23,090 bases of DNA from a virus. Shown here piece after piece: positions 6,558 through 12,965 of this stretch. The stretch's first letter is position 1. Each line of letters opens with the position of its first letter. A program made the position numbers and the translations under genes. The stretch covers positions 1 to 23,090 of IMG/VR virus record IMGVR_UViG_3300009506_000214; one strand, 5' to 3'. The notes under the pieces are model-generated. The model worked only from the letters and a program-made list of their open reading frames with translations, searched no databases and was not told the DNA's origin.

Positions 6558-6987
6558 AATATCGTCTTACTTTATGTTTGTAAGCTCCTTTTATATAAGT
6601 TTCAAGTTTGTTTATATGCTTTGTATTTAAATTATATTTATTCACCATATATTCTATATAACCATCGTCAGTAAAAACTCCTCCCAAAGAGTAAGCTATC
6701 TTTTCACAAGTTGTACTAAATATTTTGGAGATAGTCCATCTAGATAGATTAAGTTCTTCACAAATATTTTTAAGGGATTTATTTGTAGACATAGCAGTAA
6801 CTATTTCCAACTCTTTAGGTGCTATTAATCCATCATCAACTAAGTCAGATATTTTCTTTTCTACAACTAATAAATTATTGTAGTCATCATCATCTAAATC
6901 AGTAGTAACAAATAAACCACTACCATTAAAAATATTTTCTCTTACACTATCTTTATAAATTAGAAGGGTCTCCACATACCAACTCAT
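6547..6987 (-). CDS. Helix-turn-helix regulator, sigma region 4/ArpU-like
   Basis: The 146-residue protein has a central helix-turn-helix: IAPKELEIVTAMSTNKSLKN followed by ICEELNLSRWTISKIFSTTC, about residues 55-95. This spacing resembles sigma factor region 4 and ArpU-type late-gene regulators of Gram-positive phages. The N-terminal third is acidic. It could bind promoters of the phage, perhaps at the control region near 17 kb, but this is inference. ATG 6987 has GGAG seven bases upstream within the end of the Cas4-like gene, which it overlaps by 35 bases. Confidence 0.68.
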   Translation of the reverse strand: MSWYVETLLIYKDSVRENIFNGSGLFVTTDLDDDDYNNLLVVEKKISDLVDDGLIAPKELEIVTAMSTNKSLKNICEELNLSRWTISKIFSTTCEKIAYSLGGVFTDDGYIEYMVNKYNLNTKHINKLETYIKGAYKHKVRRYYEK

Positions 6988-7663
6988 TGCTCATCTCCGA
7001 AAAACAGTAGTCCTTGAATGGACACCAATCACATGTTTTATATTTGAATAAACCATCTCTATAATAGTTTTCCTTTTTTATATCCTTTAACATATTTGGT
7101 ATAACTGTTTTAAATAATAAATCTGAATAAAATTCATTAGGTTTATAATATTTAACATTTCCACTAGAAAGATTAGCGTAGGCTATTATTGGATATTTAT
7201 TATATTCCATAATGAAAGCTTTGTGGTACATTATAAATTGAATATCATTTTCCAAAGTTTTGGGTGTGTATTTAGAAGTTTTCCAATCTATGATAAGATT
7301 ACTAGTATGCACAATTCTATCATATTTTCCAACTAAATAAACATCTTTTTTAAGATAAACTTTAAAGTATTTCTCTATTTCATCACTATCTGTATTAAAT
7401 GCTCTAAAATATTTAAAGTAGTTTTCTATAAAATCTGATATTTTATTATGATTAGCAGGGTCTATACCAGCATATTCAGTATTATGATAGAAAAATGCAT
7501 TGCTTTTAGAATCCCAATGTTTTTCTAAAATATCATGAACAGCACTACCAATAAACATAGCGTCTGTTGTAACAGATTGCTCTGGAAAATATCTCCTATA
7601 ATAATATCTTTGCTTACATGAAAGATAATCTTTTATCGCTGAAGCACTTAGATAGACAGACAT
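6953..7663 (-). CDS. Cas4/RecB-like PD-(D/E)XK nuclease with iron-sulfur cysteines
   Basis: This 236-residue protein starts SASAIKDYLSCKQRYYYRRY, typical of the Cas4/RecB nuclease family. It carries His43 (SAVHDILE), Asp115 (VGKYDRIV) and the catalytic IIDWKTSK (Asp126, Lys128). Cys16 and the C-terminal CDWCPFKDYC (Cys211, 214, 220) would hold a 4Fe-4S cluster, as in Cas4 and AddB. The activity would be single-strand exonuclease or end-processing in phage recombination. No CRISPR array or other cas genes are present, so this is a phage recombination nuclease rather than part of a CRISPR system. Confidence 0.87.
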   Translation of the reverse strand: MSVYLSASAIKDYLSCKQRYYYRRYFPEQSVTTDAMFIGSAVHDILEKHWDSKSNAFFYHNTEYAGIDPANHNKISDFIENYFKYFRAFNTDSDEIEKYFKVYLKKDVYLVGKYDRIVHTSNLIIDWKTSKYTPKTLENDIQFIMYHKAFIMEYNKYPIIAYANLSSGNVKYYKPNEFYSDLLFKTVIPNMLKDIKKENYYRDGLFKYKTCDWCPFKDYCFSEMSNELVCGDPSNL

Positions 7664-8019
7664 TATAATACAGCTGCTCTTTCATTAGCGGATAATGTCC
7701 GCCAAATATCAATTCTAGATTTTTCTAAATCAAATAATGACTTATTATACTCTAATTCAGATGAAATTCTAGCCAACTCATTACGCATTGGAATTAATTC
7801 ATCATTGAATCCAGAGTAAGTCCAAGCATTAGTAATATAGGTAATTGCCCTTGGTTTACCCTTTTCAAAGTATTCCTCATTATTAGTAGCTTCTATCATA
7901 ATCTTTTCCTGTTGATTTTTTATTGAAACTTCTAGTAATGATTTTTGATATGCTAAATCCTTAATAACTTCAATCATTCTAACAAGGTCATCAAAATCTG
8001 GTAATTCATTTAGGTTCAT
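7663..8019 (-). CDS. Coiled-coil-like protein of unknown function (118 aa)
   Basis: From ATG 8019 the product reads MNLNELPDFDDLVRMIEVIK and is mostly helical, with heptad-like stretches (residues about 10-45 and 75-110) around a short middle region (GKPRAITYITNAWTYSG). A TTG at 8031 is also in frame. The gene starts within the end of the upstream gene and its stop touches the Cas4-like start. A promoter at 8082-8110 lies just upstream and would begin a message about 55 bases before it. It may be a partner of the nuclease; no family is recognised. Confidence 0.65.
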   Translation of the reverse strand: MNLNELPDFDDLVRMIEVIKDLAYQKSLLEVSIKNQQEKIMIEATNNEEYFEKGKPRAITYITNAWTYSGFNDELIPMRNELARISSELEYNKSLFDLEKSRIDIWRTLSANERAAVL

Positions 8020-8416
8020 AATATTTATCAATTTCCTTTCTTATAATTTCATACTTCTTACATAAATCGTATGCTTTATCTATTATATCATAATTATCAA
8101 CTTTTGTCAATAGGGAATATTCTGTTCTAAAACCATAATAATCTTTTTGTCTTCTGTATATATGCCAAGGATTAACATCTAAATCTCTATACCAACCAGC
8201 AAAATCCAAAAATTCTCTAGTAATATCATCGACATAACTTTGATATTCATATCTTAATAGAGATGCTATTTTACCATTATTTAAACCAGACACACATAGT
8301 CTTAAAGCTTCATCAACCGCTAAATAGTTTACTATATGTTGTGGTATACCTAATTTTTCTTCATAAAAATTTACTACCTCATTCCAAAGGTCTATTGACG
8401 TCTGTGTAGGTTTCAT
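8006..8416 (-). CDS. Conserved phage protein of unknown function (136 aa)
   Basis: The protein has an HTH-like stretch (LRLCVSGLNNGKIASLLRYE followed by YVDDITREFLDFAGW) and then DLDVNPWHIYRR. This G-x-N-x-x-I-A...F-x-G-W-x-x-D-L-D-x-N-P pattern is one I recognise from small phage proteins without known function. It may bind DNA. The start overlaps the resolvase gene by 38 bases, with GGAGGAG in that overlap. It contains an internal promoter near its 3' end. Confidence 0.68.
   Translation of the reverse strand: MKPTQTSIDLWNEVVNFYEEKLGIPQHIVNYLAVDEALRLCVSGLNNGKIASLLRYEYQSYVDDITREFLDFAGWYRDLDVNPWHIYRRQKDYYGFRTEYSLLTKVDNYDIIDKAYDLCKKYEIIRKEIDKYYEPK
8082..8110 (-). promoter_or_regulatory. Consensus extended -10 promoter within a coding region
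   Basis: TTGACA (8110-8105), 17 bases ending TGA, then TATAAT (8087-8082): both hexamers are perfect. Transcription would begin near 8075 and feed the coiled-coil, Cas4-like, regulator and exonuclease genes. Confidence 0.78.
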
Positions 8417-8834
8417 ACATTCTTATTAGCTCCTCCTCCATATCATCTACATATCTTACTAGCTCTAAAAAAGTATCAAAATCAAAAGCTATAAAATATT
8501 GTGTTCCCTCTGCTTGTCTAGCACCAGAGAATTTGCAAGCTAAAGCTGGTATGGAGTATCTAGATAAAGCTTCAGCTTTTATTTTATCAAACCATTCTCT
8601 CTTAATAGTTAGTTGTTTAGAACCACCATAACCTGTTTTACATTCAAATATAAAATCCCTTTGAAAGCCATCTATTCTAGCTGTAACATCTCCCATTAGT
8701 AATGGTTCTTCCAGAGTAGTACCTAAAGCACCACTACCAGCAACTCTTTTAGCATGTAAACCGTTATCTAATAATAAGTTTACAAAATCTCTTTCCCAAC
8801 GTGAGCCTTTCTCTTTTTGTCTATTTGGTGTCAT
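8379..8834 (-). CDS. Holliday-junction resolvase-like endonuclease (Hjc/PD-(D/E)XK)
   Basis: This 151-residue protein matches the phage/archaeal Hjc-type nuclease layout: KGSRWERDFVNLL (Glu14), KRVAGSGA, GDV (Asp49) and FIFECKTGYGG (Glu64, Lys66), forming the metal-binding active site. It probably cuts branched DNA such as Holliday junctions or replication forks before packaging. ATG 8834 overlaps the helicase stop (TAATG) with AAAGG seven bases upstream, so it is co-translated with the helicase. Other branched-DNA nucleases of the same fold cannot be excluded. Confidence 0.83.
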   Translation of the reverse strand: MTPNRQKEKGSRWERDFVNLLLDNGLHAKRVAGSGALGTTLEEPLLMGDVTARIDGFQRDFIFECKTGYGGSKQLTIKREWFDKIKAEALSRYSIPALACKFSGARQAEGTQYFIAFDFDTFLELVRYVDDMEEELIRMYETYTDVNRPLE

Positions 8835-10120
8835 TATGCATCCTTTATTAAATTTGTATCCTTTTCAAATCTAAGTGGAATCATTCCTAAAGGACCATTT
8901 CTATGTTTCTTTATTTCAAATTCCATTAGACCTTTATTTGGTGTATTTTCATCATATAACTCATCCCTATATAAAAATGCTACTATATCAGCATCCTCCT
9001 CAAGATTACCAGACTGCCTTAAATCAGATAGATTAGGACGTTTAGAATCCCTATACTCAACTCCTCTATTTAATTGTGATAATGCTATACTAGTTATATC
9101 TAATTGAGTTGCTAAGATTTTTAATTCTCTTGACATTGTTCCCAACTCATGTACCATATTACTTGTACGTTCTACCATTAATTGTAGATAATCTACAAAA
9201 ATTAAATCTATCTTATACATTCTATGATATTTTTTGGTAGTCATTTTTAGATAGTCTATATCAGAACCATATGTGGTATCTATATAGATTGGTAACTCTT
9301 TGAATAATTTTAAAGCGTCGCTCATTTTATCTAAATTTTCTTGTGATAAATTGCCACGCCTTATTTCTATAATAGGTATTTCACACTCTATTGCTAAAAA
9401 TCTCTCCATTAGCATTTGCTGACTCATTTCATGTTCAAATATGATACTTTTTACACCCCTTTTAGCACTATTTAGAACAGAATTGCACATCCAAGCTGTT
9501 TTTCCCATACCAGGTCTACCAGCTACTAAAACTAAATCAGTTTTTTGATAACCACCCGTCATCATATTTATATTATTAAAACCAGTATCTATACCACTAA
9601 TACCTTTACTTTCTATTCTTTTATTTATTTCAGACCATACATTTGATAGTATATCAGCTATTACTACAGTACCTTCACCACCAAATTCTCCAGTTAATGA
9701 ATCTAGTGCACCCTTTAGTTTTCCAATAGATGTATCAACATCTGATGTTTTATTAATTATATTTGGTATTGATGTTGAAATACTAATTAATTGTCTAGTC
9801 TTATATGCATCTTTTACTAATTTTACAAACTCTTGTAAATTATTTTCATTATATTCAAAAGATTGTAAATATGATAAATAATCATTAGAACCTACATCTT
9901 CAAACTTACCAATAGCTTCCAAATACATTTTAACCATGCTAGTATCTGGTGTTTGTCCTTGTAAATGTAAACTTGTTATAGTATCATAAATTATTTGATT
10001 GGATTCAGAAGAAAACATCTTCTTATTAAGATTACGTATATCATAAATCTTATCAGGATTTTTAAGTAATATACTCAATACCGCTAATTCAGCGTCTGTA
10101 TTAAACTCATTACTCTGCAT
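8834..10120 (-). CDS. dnaB: Replicative DNA helicase, DnaB family
   Basis: This 428-residue protein has the DnaB two-domain plan: an N-terminal helical domain (DAELAVLSILLKNPDKI onwards) and a RecA-like motor with Walker A GRPGMGKT (201-208), FEHEMSQQMLMERFLA, Walker B LIFVDYLQLM (about 306-315) and the C-terminal ALSQLNRGVEYR...SDLRQSGNLEEDADIV segment with its arginine finger region. It would unwind DNA 5' to 3' as a hexamer at the phage replication fork. No primase or clear helicase loader is seen in the window, though the 140-aa gene two places upstream is a possible loader. Length is slightly short of the bacterial enzyme (about 450-470), as is usual in phages. Confidence 0.95.
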   Translation of the reverse strand: MQSNEFNTDAELAVLSILLKNPDKIYDIRNLNKKMFSSESNQIIYDTITSLHLQGQTPDTSMVKMYLEAIGKFEDVGSNDYLSYLQSFEYNENNLQEFVKLVKDAYKTRQLISISTSIPNIINKTSDVDTSIGKLKGALDSLTGEFGGEGTVVIADILSNVWSEINKRIESKGISGIDTGFNNINMMTGGYQKTDLVLVAGRPGMGKTAWMCNSVLNSAKRGVKSIIFEHEMSQQMLMERFLAIECEIPIIEIRRGNLSQENLDKMSDALKLFKELPIYIDTTYGSDIDYLKMTTKKYHRMYKIDLIFVDYLQLMVERTSNMVHELGTMSRELKILATQLDITSIALSQLNRGVEYRDSKRPNLSDLRQSGNLEEDADIVAFLYRDELYDENTPNKGLMEFEIKKHRNGPLGMIPLRFEKDTNLIKDA

Positions 10121-10727
10121 ATAAGTTAAATCCTTTATTTCTATCTAGTATTTGATTAATATGCTCTTGATTCTTCTCAATACCTATAAAACTCCTATTA
10201 GTCCTGATACAAGCTTCTAAAGTAGAGCCACTACCACAAAATGGGTCTAATACCAAATCACCTTCATTAGTATGATTTAAAATTAATCTTTCCAAAAGTG
10301 ATACTGGTTTTCTAAATGGATGTAATTTAGAATTATCTACTAAATCTGTAGCAACATTAGTATATTGACTCCAATGCCTATCAGTATTCCATACTGCATT
10401 TGCATATTGATAAATAAAAATCATTTCTACAAATCTACTATAATTTTTAGAGGTATTCTTAGTAGAAATTGGCTTTATCCAAAACATGTATTGATTACAC
10501 GGCTGTATCCATTGGTTTTCAGGTGGACTGAAAACTATTGTAGTACCCTTTGCAATCCTATCGAAATGATTTTGTAATTCTAATTGCTCTGAAATACCCA
10601 AATCATAAGGTGGGTCTGTTAAAATTAATTGTACAAAGTCCTCTCCTACTTGTCCTAATAATTCAAAGCTGTCATTACAATATAATAAACCAAACAAACT
10701 ATCATTCTTATTTACTTTTATATCCAT
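10110..10727 (-). CDS. DNA methyltransferase, N4/N6 beta class
   Basis: Here catalytic motif IV comes first (LILTDPPYDLGI, DPPY at 38-41) and SAM motif I is near the end (LVLDPFCGSGSTLEA, about 158-172), followed by FIGIEKN. This permuted order marks the beta class, which methylates the amino group of adenine (N6) or cytosine (N4). With 205 residues it is compact. It lies between the helicase and a 133-aa gene and overlaps both, so it is expressed with the replication genes. The base methylated cannot be decided from sequence. Confidence 0.9.
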   Translation of the reverse strand: MDIKVNKNDSLFGLLYCNDSFELLGQVGEDFVQLILTDPPYDLGISEQLELQNHFDRIAKGTTIVFSPPENQWIQPCNQYMFWIKPISTKNTSKNYSRFVEMIFIYQYANAVWNTDRHWSQYTNVATDLVDNSKLHPFRKPVSLLERLILNHTNEGDLVLDPFCGSGSTLEACIRTNRSFIGIEKNQEHINQILDRNKGFNLYAE

Positions 10728-11125
10728 TATTCATCCTTTCCATCTTCAAATGGGTTTTCAAAAACAAGATTTTCATCCTTTCTTTTTTCCATTTCCTTGT
10801 TAACTCTTTTAATTTCTTTAGATAAATCGGTATGACTACCACCACTACCATTTGTTAGTTTATTTTTCTTGTTACTAACTATTATTTTCTTTATGAGTCC
10901 ATAAGGTCTTGAATTTAAATCTAAATTTGGAATATGTGGTAATTCAAAAGCTATAGCATAAAATACATCTTCTCTACCATATAGTTTAATAAACTTATTA
11001 AACATAATAATATCACCCTTATTAGGCTCTAAAGAAAATATTTCCCAATAAAATTTAGCGATATGATTGCCTGGTTTTGTAGTTGTATGCAATGTTTTAT
11101 AGTAATAATCCACCAAATTTTCCAT
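10727..11125 (-). CDS. Protein of unknown function, charged C-terminus (132 aa)
   Basis: ATG 11125 (MENLVDYYYKTLHTTT) overlaps the TAA of the zinc gene upstream (TAATG) and is preferred over an ATG at 11149. The first 90 residues are probably helical and contain IAKFYWEIFSLEPNKGDIIMFNKFIKLYGREDVFYAI; the last 40 are low-complexity and charged (SGGSHTDLSKEIKRVNKEMEKR). A small helical domain plus a flexible charged tail, directly before methyltransferase and DnaB genes, would suit a helicase loader or replisome adaptor, but no loader motif is seen. Confidence 0.65.
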   Translation of the reverse strand: MENLVDYYYKTLHTTTKPGNHIAKFYWEIFSLEPNKGDIIMFNKFIKLYGREDVFYAIAFELPHIPNLDLNSRPYGLIKKIIVSNKKNKLTNGSGGSHTDLSKEIKRVNKEMEKRKDENLVFENPFEDGKDE

Positions 11126-11379
11126 TACTGTTTTCTCTTTTTCCACCAATATTTAGGCTTATGTGGTGGTATACTATGTTTAATACAACAACCATCATGA
11201 CACATCTTAACACTACTTAAAAGTCTACGTTTACATTTAGGACAAGTCATTCGTATTCTCTTTAAATTTTTTTTATCTTCTGGTCTGCGATTAGTCCAAG
11301 GAAAATCCCAAGCAAAGCCCTCATTAACCTTAGCTAGTACAACAATTTCAGCAGTACCATCACACATTATTTTTCCCAT
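11125..11379 (-). CDS. Small basic zinc-finger protein (84 aa)
   Basis: The product has an N-terminal segment (DGTAEIVVLAKVNEGFAWDFPW), then TCPKCKRRLLSS and CHDGCCIKH, five cysteines and a histidine that would bind one zinc, and a Lys/Arg/Trp-rich end (KPKYWWKKRKQ) able to contact nucleic acid. Its ATG touches the stop of the upstream gene. It is a typical phage zinc protein with no specific role assigned. Confidence 0.74.
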   Translation of the reverse strand: MGKIMCDGTAEIVVLAKVNEGFAWDFPWTNRRPEDKKNLKRIRMTCPKCKRRLLSSVKMCHDGCCIKHSIPPHKPKYWWKKRKQ

Positions 11380-11735
11380 TATTCACCCAAGCTAATTTCT
11401 AATATTGCTGGATTTAGAATAGCACCTTCTTCATTAGCTTTTTCACCCTCAGTACCTATTTGAGTTTGTAGATTGTGCCACTTTCTAAGCTGTTCACCAT
11501 GTTCCCAAACTTTATATAAAACAACTACAGCAGCTCCGTACATAAATCCTGTAATGCCTTCTGTATCAGCTTCTAAACTAGTATCATAAGCAATATCTTC
11601 CAGCTTTTCACCACTTTCAATCCTAGTTTCCATAAGATTAGCCCAACATTCAGCATATTCAATAACACCTTTACCATAAAAACCAGTATTATTTTCTACA
11701 TACTCATTCCAAACCTTTTCATTTATTACCTTCAT
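11379..11735 (-). CDS. Conserved phage protein of unknown function (118 aa)
   Basis: The sequence contains ADTEGITGFMYGAAVVVLY, WEHGEQLRKWHN and GEKANEEGAILNPAILEI, a set of motifs I recognise from many tailed phages under the label of hypothetical protein. It is mostly helical and has no catalytic motif. AAGGAGA stands just upstream of the ATG. It lies in the small-gene stretch near the tmRNA-like RNA. Confidence 0.8.
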   Translation of the reverse strand: MKVINEKVWNEYVENNTGFYGKGVIEYAECWANLMETRIESGEKLEDIAYDTSLEADTEGITGFMYGAAVVVLYKVWEHGEQLRKWHNLQTQIGTEGEKANEEGAILNPAILEISLGE

Positions 11736-11737
11736 CT

Positions 11738-11932
11738 TTATTTCTCCTTATAACTTCTCCACTTAAGATTTTCTTTATCATATTTAAGCATCATTCTTAC
11801 AGTTATTACACTATATACTATATTCCAAATTAATAAAACAAATAAAAATATAGTATATCCTAGAGTACCATGCAGCTCTCCTCTAAATAAAACTCCTAAT
11901 ACATACCCTATTGGTACATTCAATAAATACAT
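11738..11932 (-). CDS. Small membrane protein (64 aa)
   Basis: The protein has two hydrophobic stretches (about residues 3-17 and 25-47) and a basic C-terminal tail (KYDKENLKWRSYKEK), suggesting a two-helix inner-membrane protein with a cytoplasmic tail. It begins 14 bases after the 3' end of the tmRNA-like element, so cleavage of the RNA there would leave a short leader that still contains the ribosome site TTAGGTGAGG. No family is recognised. Confidence 0.68.
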   Translation of the reverse strand: MYLLNVPIGYVLGVLFRGELHGTLGYTIFLFVLLIWNIVYSVITVRMMLKYDKENLKWRSYKEK

Positions 11933-11945
11933 AACCTCACCTAAG

Positions 11946-12034
11946 TGGAGCTGGCAGGAGTCGAACCTGCGTCCTGATTAACACTAGGAACGTACCTAGC
12001 TTATAAAGTTAATCAGTCTATACCCGTCAGCCCC
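11946..12034 (-). ncRNA. Mini tmRNA-like RNA with tRNA-like ends, no tag frame (89 nt)
   Basis: The 5' end (12034-12028, GGGGCTG) pairs with 11953-11947 (CAGCTCC) in a seven-base acceptor stem with the third pair G-U (12032 with 11949), the alanine identity element of tmRNA and tRNA-Ala. The T arm (11970-11954) has a five-pair stem and a TTCGACT loop. Both ends resemble tmRNA: GGGGCTGA and GGACGCAGG ahead of the T loop, ending CCAGCTCCA. Instead of an anticodon arm there is a nine-pair stem (12016-12008 with 11982-11974) enclosing a five-pair hairpin (11999-11995 with 11988-11984). CCA is not encoded. It is far too short for tag codons or pseudoknots. It begins five bases after a stop codon and would be released from the operon message by RNase P and Z. 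Confidence 0.75.
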
Positions 12035-12039
12035 ATAAC

Positions 12040-12225
12040 CTATTCATCTATTTTTTTATTCAGAGTATCAATTACATATTTGTCTATGATACCTTGAGTA
12101 ATAGTTAAAGTATCTTGTAATCTATTTAACATCTTACGCTCACCAATACTATAACCCAATACAAATACAAAAATATTTATCGTAATCATAGATACTATAA
12201 GCATTACTATATCAAGTGTACTCAT
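12040..12225 (-). CDS. Small membrane-anchored protein (61 aa)
   Basis: A hydrophobic N-terminal segment (residues about 4-27, LDIVMLIVSMITINIFVFVLGYSI) is followed by a charged helical tail (GERKMLNRLQDTLTITQGIIDKYVIDTLNKKIDE). This suggests a single-pass anchor with a cytoplasmic domain. The ATG overlaps the upstream stop (ATGA) and the gene ends five bases before the tmRNA-like RNA. No function is recognised; a role in superinfection exclusion is only a guess. Confidence 0.65.
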   Translation of the reverse strand: MSTLDIVMLIVSMITINIFVFVLGYSIGERKMLNRLQDTLTITQGIIDKYVIDTLNKKIDE

Positions 12226-12431
12226 TCGCTACCTTCAAGTACTTGTGGGTCTTTAAATATATATCTGCTTGGGTGCTGATTTAATCTATATTCACCAAAT
12301 ACATCGTTAAATTTATTGGTATCTTCAAATAATAAATTATCAAAATGTAATCTATCTGCAACTGGAATAAGATAACAATGCGAATCATCATCCCATTTAA
12401 ACATCCAATAACCTATCTCATAAACACTCAT
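12222..12431 (-). CDS. Small soluble protein of unknown function (69 aa)
   Basis: The sequence starts MSVYEIGYWMFKWDDDSHCYLI and is mixed in character with aromatic residues and no metal motif or membrane helix. It overlaps both neighbours (ATGA junctions), so it is translated with the two membrane proteins. No family is recognised. Confidence 0.65.
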   Translation of the reverse strand: MSVYEIGYWMFKWDDDSHCYLIPVADRLHFDNLLFEDTNKFNDVFGEYRLNQHPSRYIFKDPQVLEGSE

Positions 12432-12580
12432 GTTTCAGTCTCCATATCCACAGCTGCTAATACTCCTGTTATCAAAATTATTATAAATCCAATTATAAAA
12501 CAATAAATTATTTTTTGTAATGCACCAAACATAATCATTGAACCACCAATTATCCCTAAAAATGCAATTAAAAGTGACAT
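12428..12580 (-). CDS. Very small membrane protein (50 aa)
   Basis: The 50-residue product (MSLLIAFLGIIGGSMIMFGA...) is almost wholly hydrophobic, with two segments (about residues 2-20 and 24-44) and a short acidic end (DMETET). It starts directly after the zinc-ribbon gene (stop and ATG are adjacent, with AGGGAG upstream) and its TGA overlaps the next ATG. The tight coupling and strong ribosome site support it as a real gene. No family is recognised. Confidence 0.68.
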   Translation of the reverse strand: MSLLIAFLGIIGGSMIMFGALQKIIYCFIIGFIIILITGVLAAVDMETET

Positions 12581-12790
12581 TTAGTAATCATCTCCCTGTC
12601 CCCATGAGCAGTTTTCATCCTCTAATTCACGGAGTCTACGCTCAGCTTCCTCAGCTCTAGCCTCTGGTGTACCTTCTGTATATCTAATTGAATGGGATTC
12701 TACATAGCAACTTGGGCATTTATGACCACCCCATTTGTTATTGAATGTGAAGCCACACCGATTACAAGTATATCTCTTTGGTTCACTCAT
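12581..12790 (-). CDS. Zinc-ribbon protein (69 aa)
   Basis: The N-terminal half is a rubredoxin-like zinc ribbon (YTCNRCGF ... HKCPSC), and the second half is a charged helix (EARAEEAERRLRELEDE) ending in an acidic tail. The ATG has AAAGGAG upstream, inside a possible 12-residue reading frame that follows the tRNA-like RNA. Function is unknown. Confidence 0.75.
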   Translation of the reverse strand: MSEPKRYTCNRCGFTFNNKWGGHKCPSCYVESHSIRYTEGTPEARAEEAERRLRELEDENCSWGQGDDY

Positions 12791-12825
12791 CTTTTACTCC
12801 TTTTCTCTTGATTAAACTCTCTCAT
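12787..12825 (-). CDS. Possible leader peptide (12 aa)
   Basis: ATG 12825 has AGGAG eight bases upstream and encodes MREFNQEKRSKR, ending in a TGA that overlaps the ATG of the zinc-ribbon gene. The layout fits translational coupling just after the tRNA-like RNA is cut away. At 12 codons it could be chance. Confidence 0.3.
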   Translation of the reverse strand: MREFNQEKRSKR

Positions 12826-12840
12826 AATTTTATCTCCTAT

Positions 12841-12958
12841 GGAGGCGGTCAGGATTCGAACCTGATACTTATAGCTTTGCCAGCTTTCGCCGCACGGGGC
12901 TTGTTTCCGTTACCGCTATAATAGTTAGTCCAGCGTGTTCCCACCACGCCGCCGCCTC
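12841..12958 (-). ncRNA. tRNA-like RNA with atypical central domain (118 nt)
   Basis: A perfect seven-pair acceptor stem (12958-12952 with 12848-12842), a D-like arm of five pairs (12949-12945 with 12937-12933, loop GTGGGAA) and a T arm of five pairs (12865-12849, loop TTCGAAT) form the tRNA ends. In place of an anticodon arm there is a seven-pair stem (12921-12915 with 12875-12869) enclosing about 39 bases with a four-pair hairpin capped by GAAA (12892-12881), a GNRA tetraloop, and a possible ACGG/CCGT stem. I found no five-pair stem with a seven-base anticodon loop. The discriminator position is C and CCA is not encoded. It lies seven bases after the stop of the ssDNA-binding gene. Confidence 0.68.
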
Positions 12959-12965
12959 ACTTATC

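Noticed and set aside
6953-7663. Part of a CRISPR-Cas system because of the Cas4-like protein
   Set aside because: No repeat-spacer array and no other cas gene is present; Cas4-like nucleases are common in phage recombination modules.
10365-10825. Two plus-strand open frames over the beta-class methyltransferase
   Set aside because: They oppose a gene with clear DPPY and FCGSG motifs and have low-complexity hydrophobic translations typical of shadow frames in AT-rich DNA.
11946-12034. Attachment site derived from a host tmRNA 3' end
   Set aside because: An attP would carry only the 3' part; here the 5' acceptor strand is also present and pairs, and no integrase is seen in the window.
12841-12958. 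Selenocysteine tRNA
   Set aside because: The GCTGGACT stretch after the D-like arm recalls tRNA-Sec, but the matching half of the anticodon stem and a TCA loop are missing.
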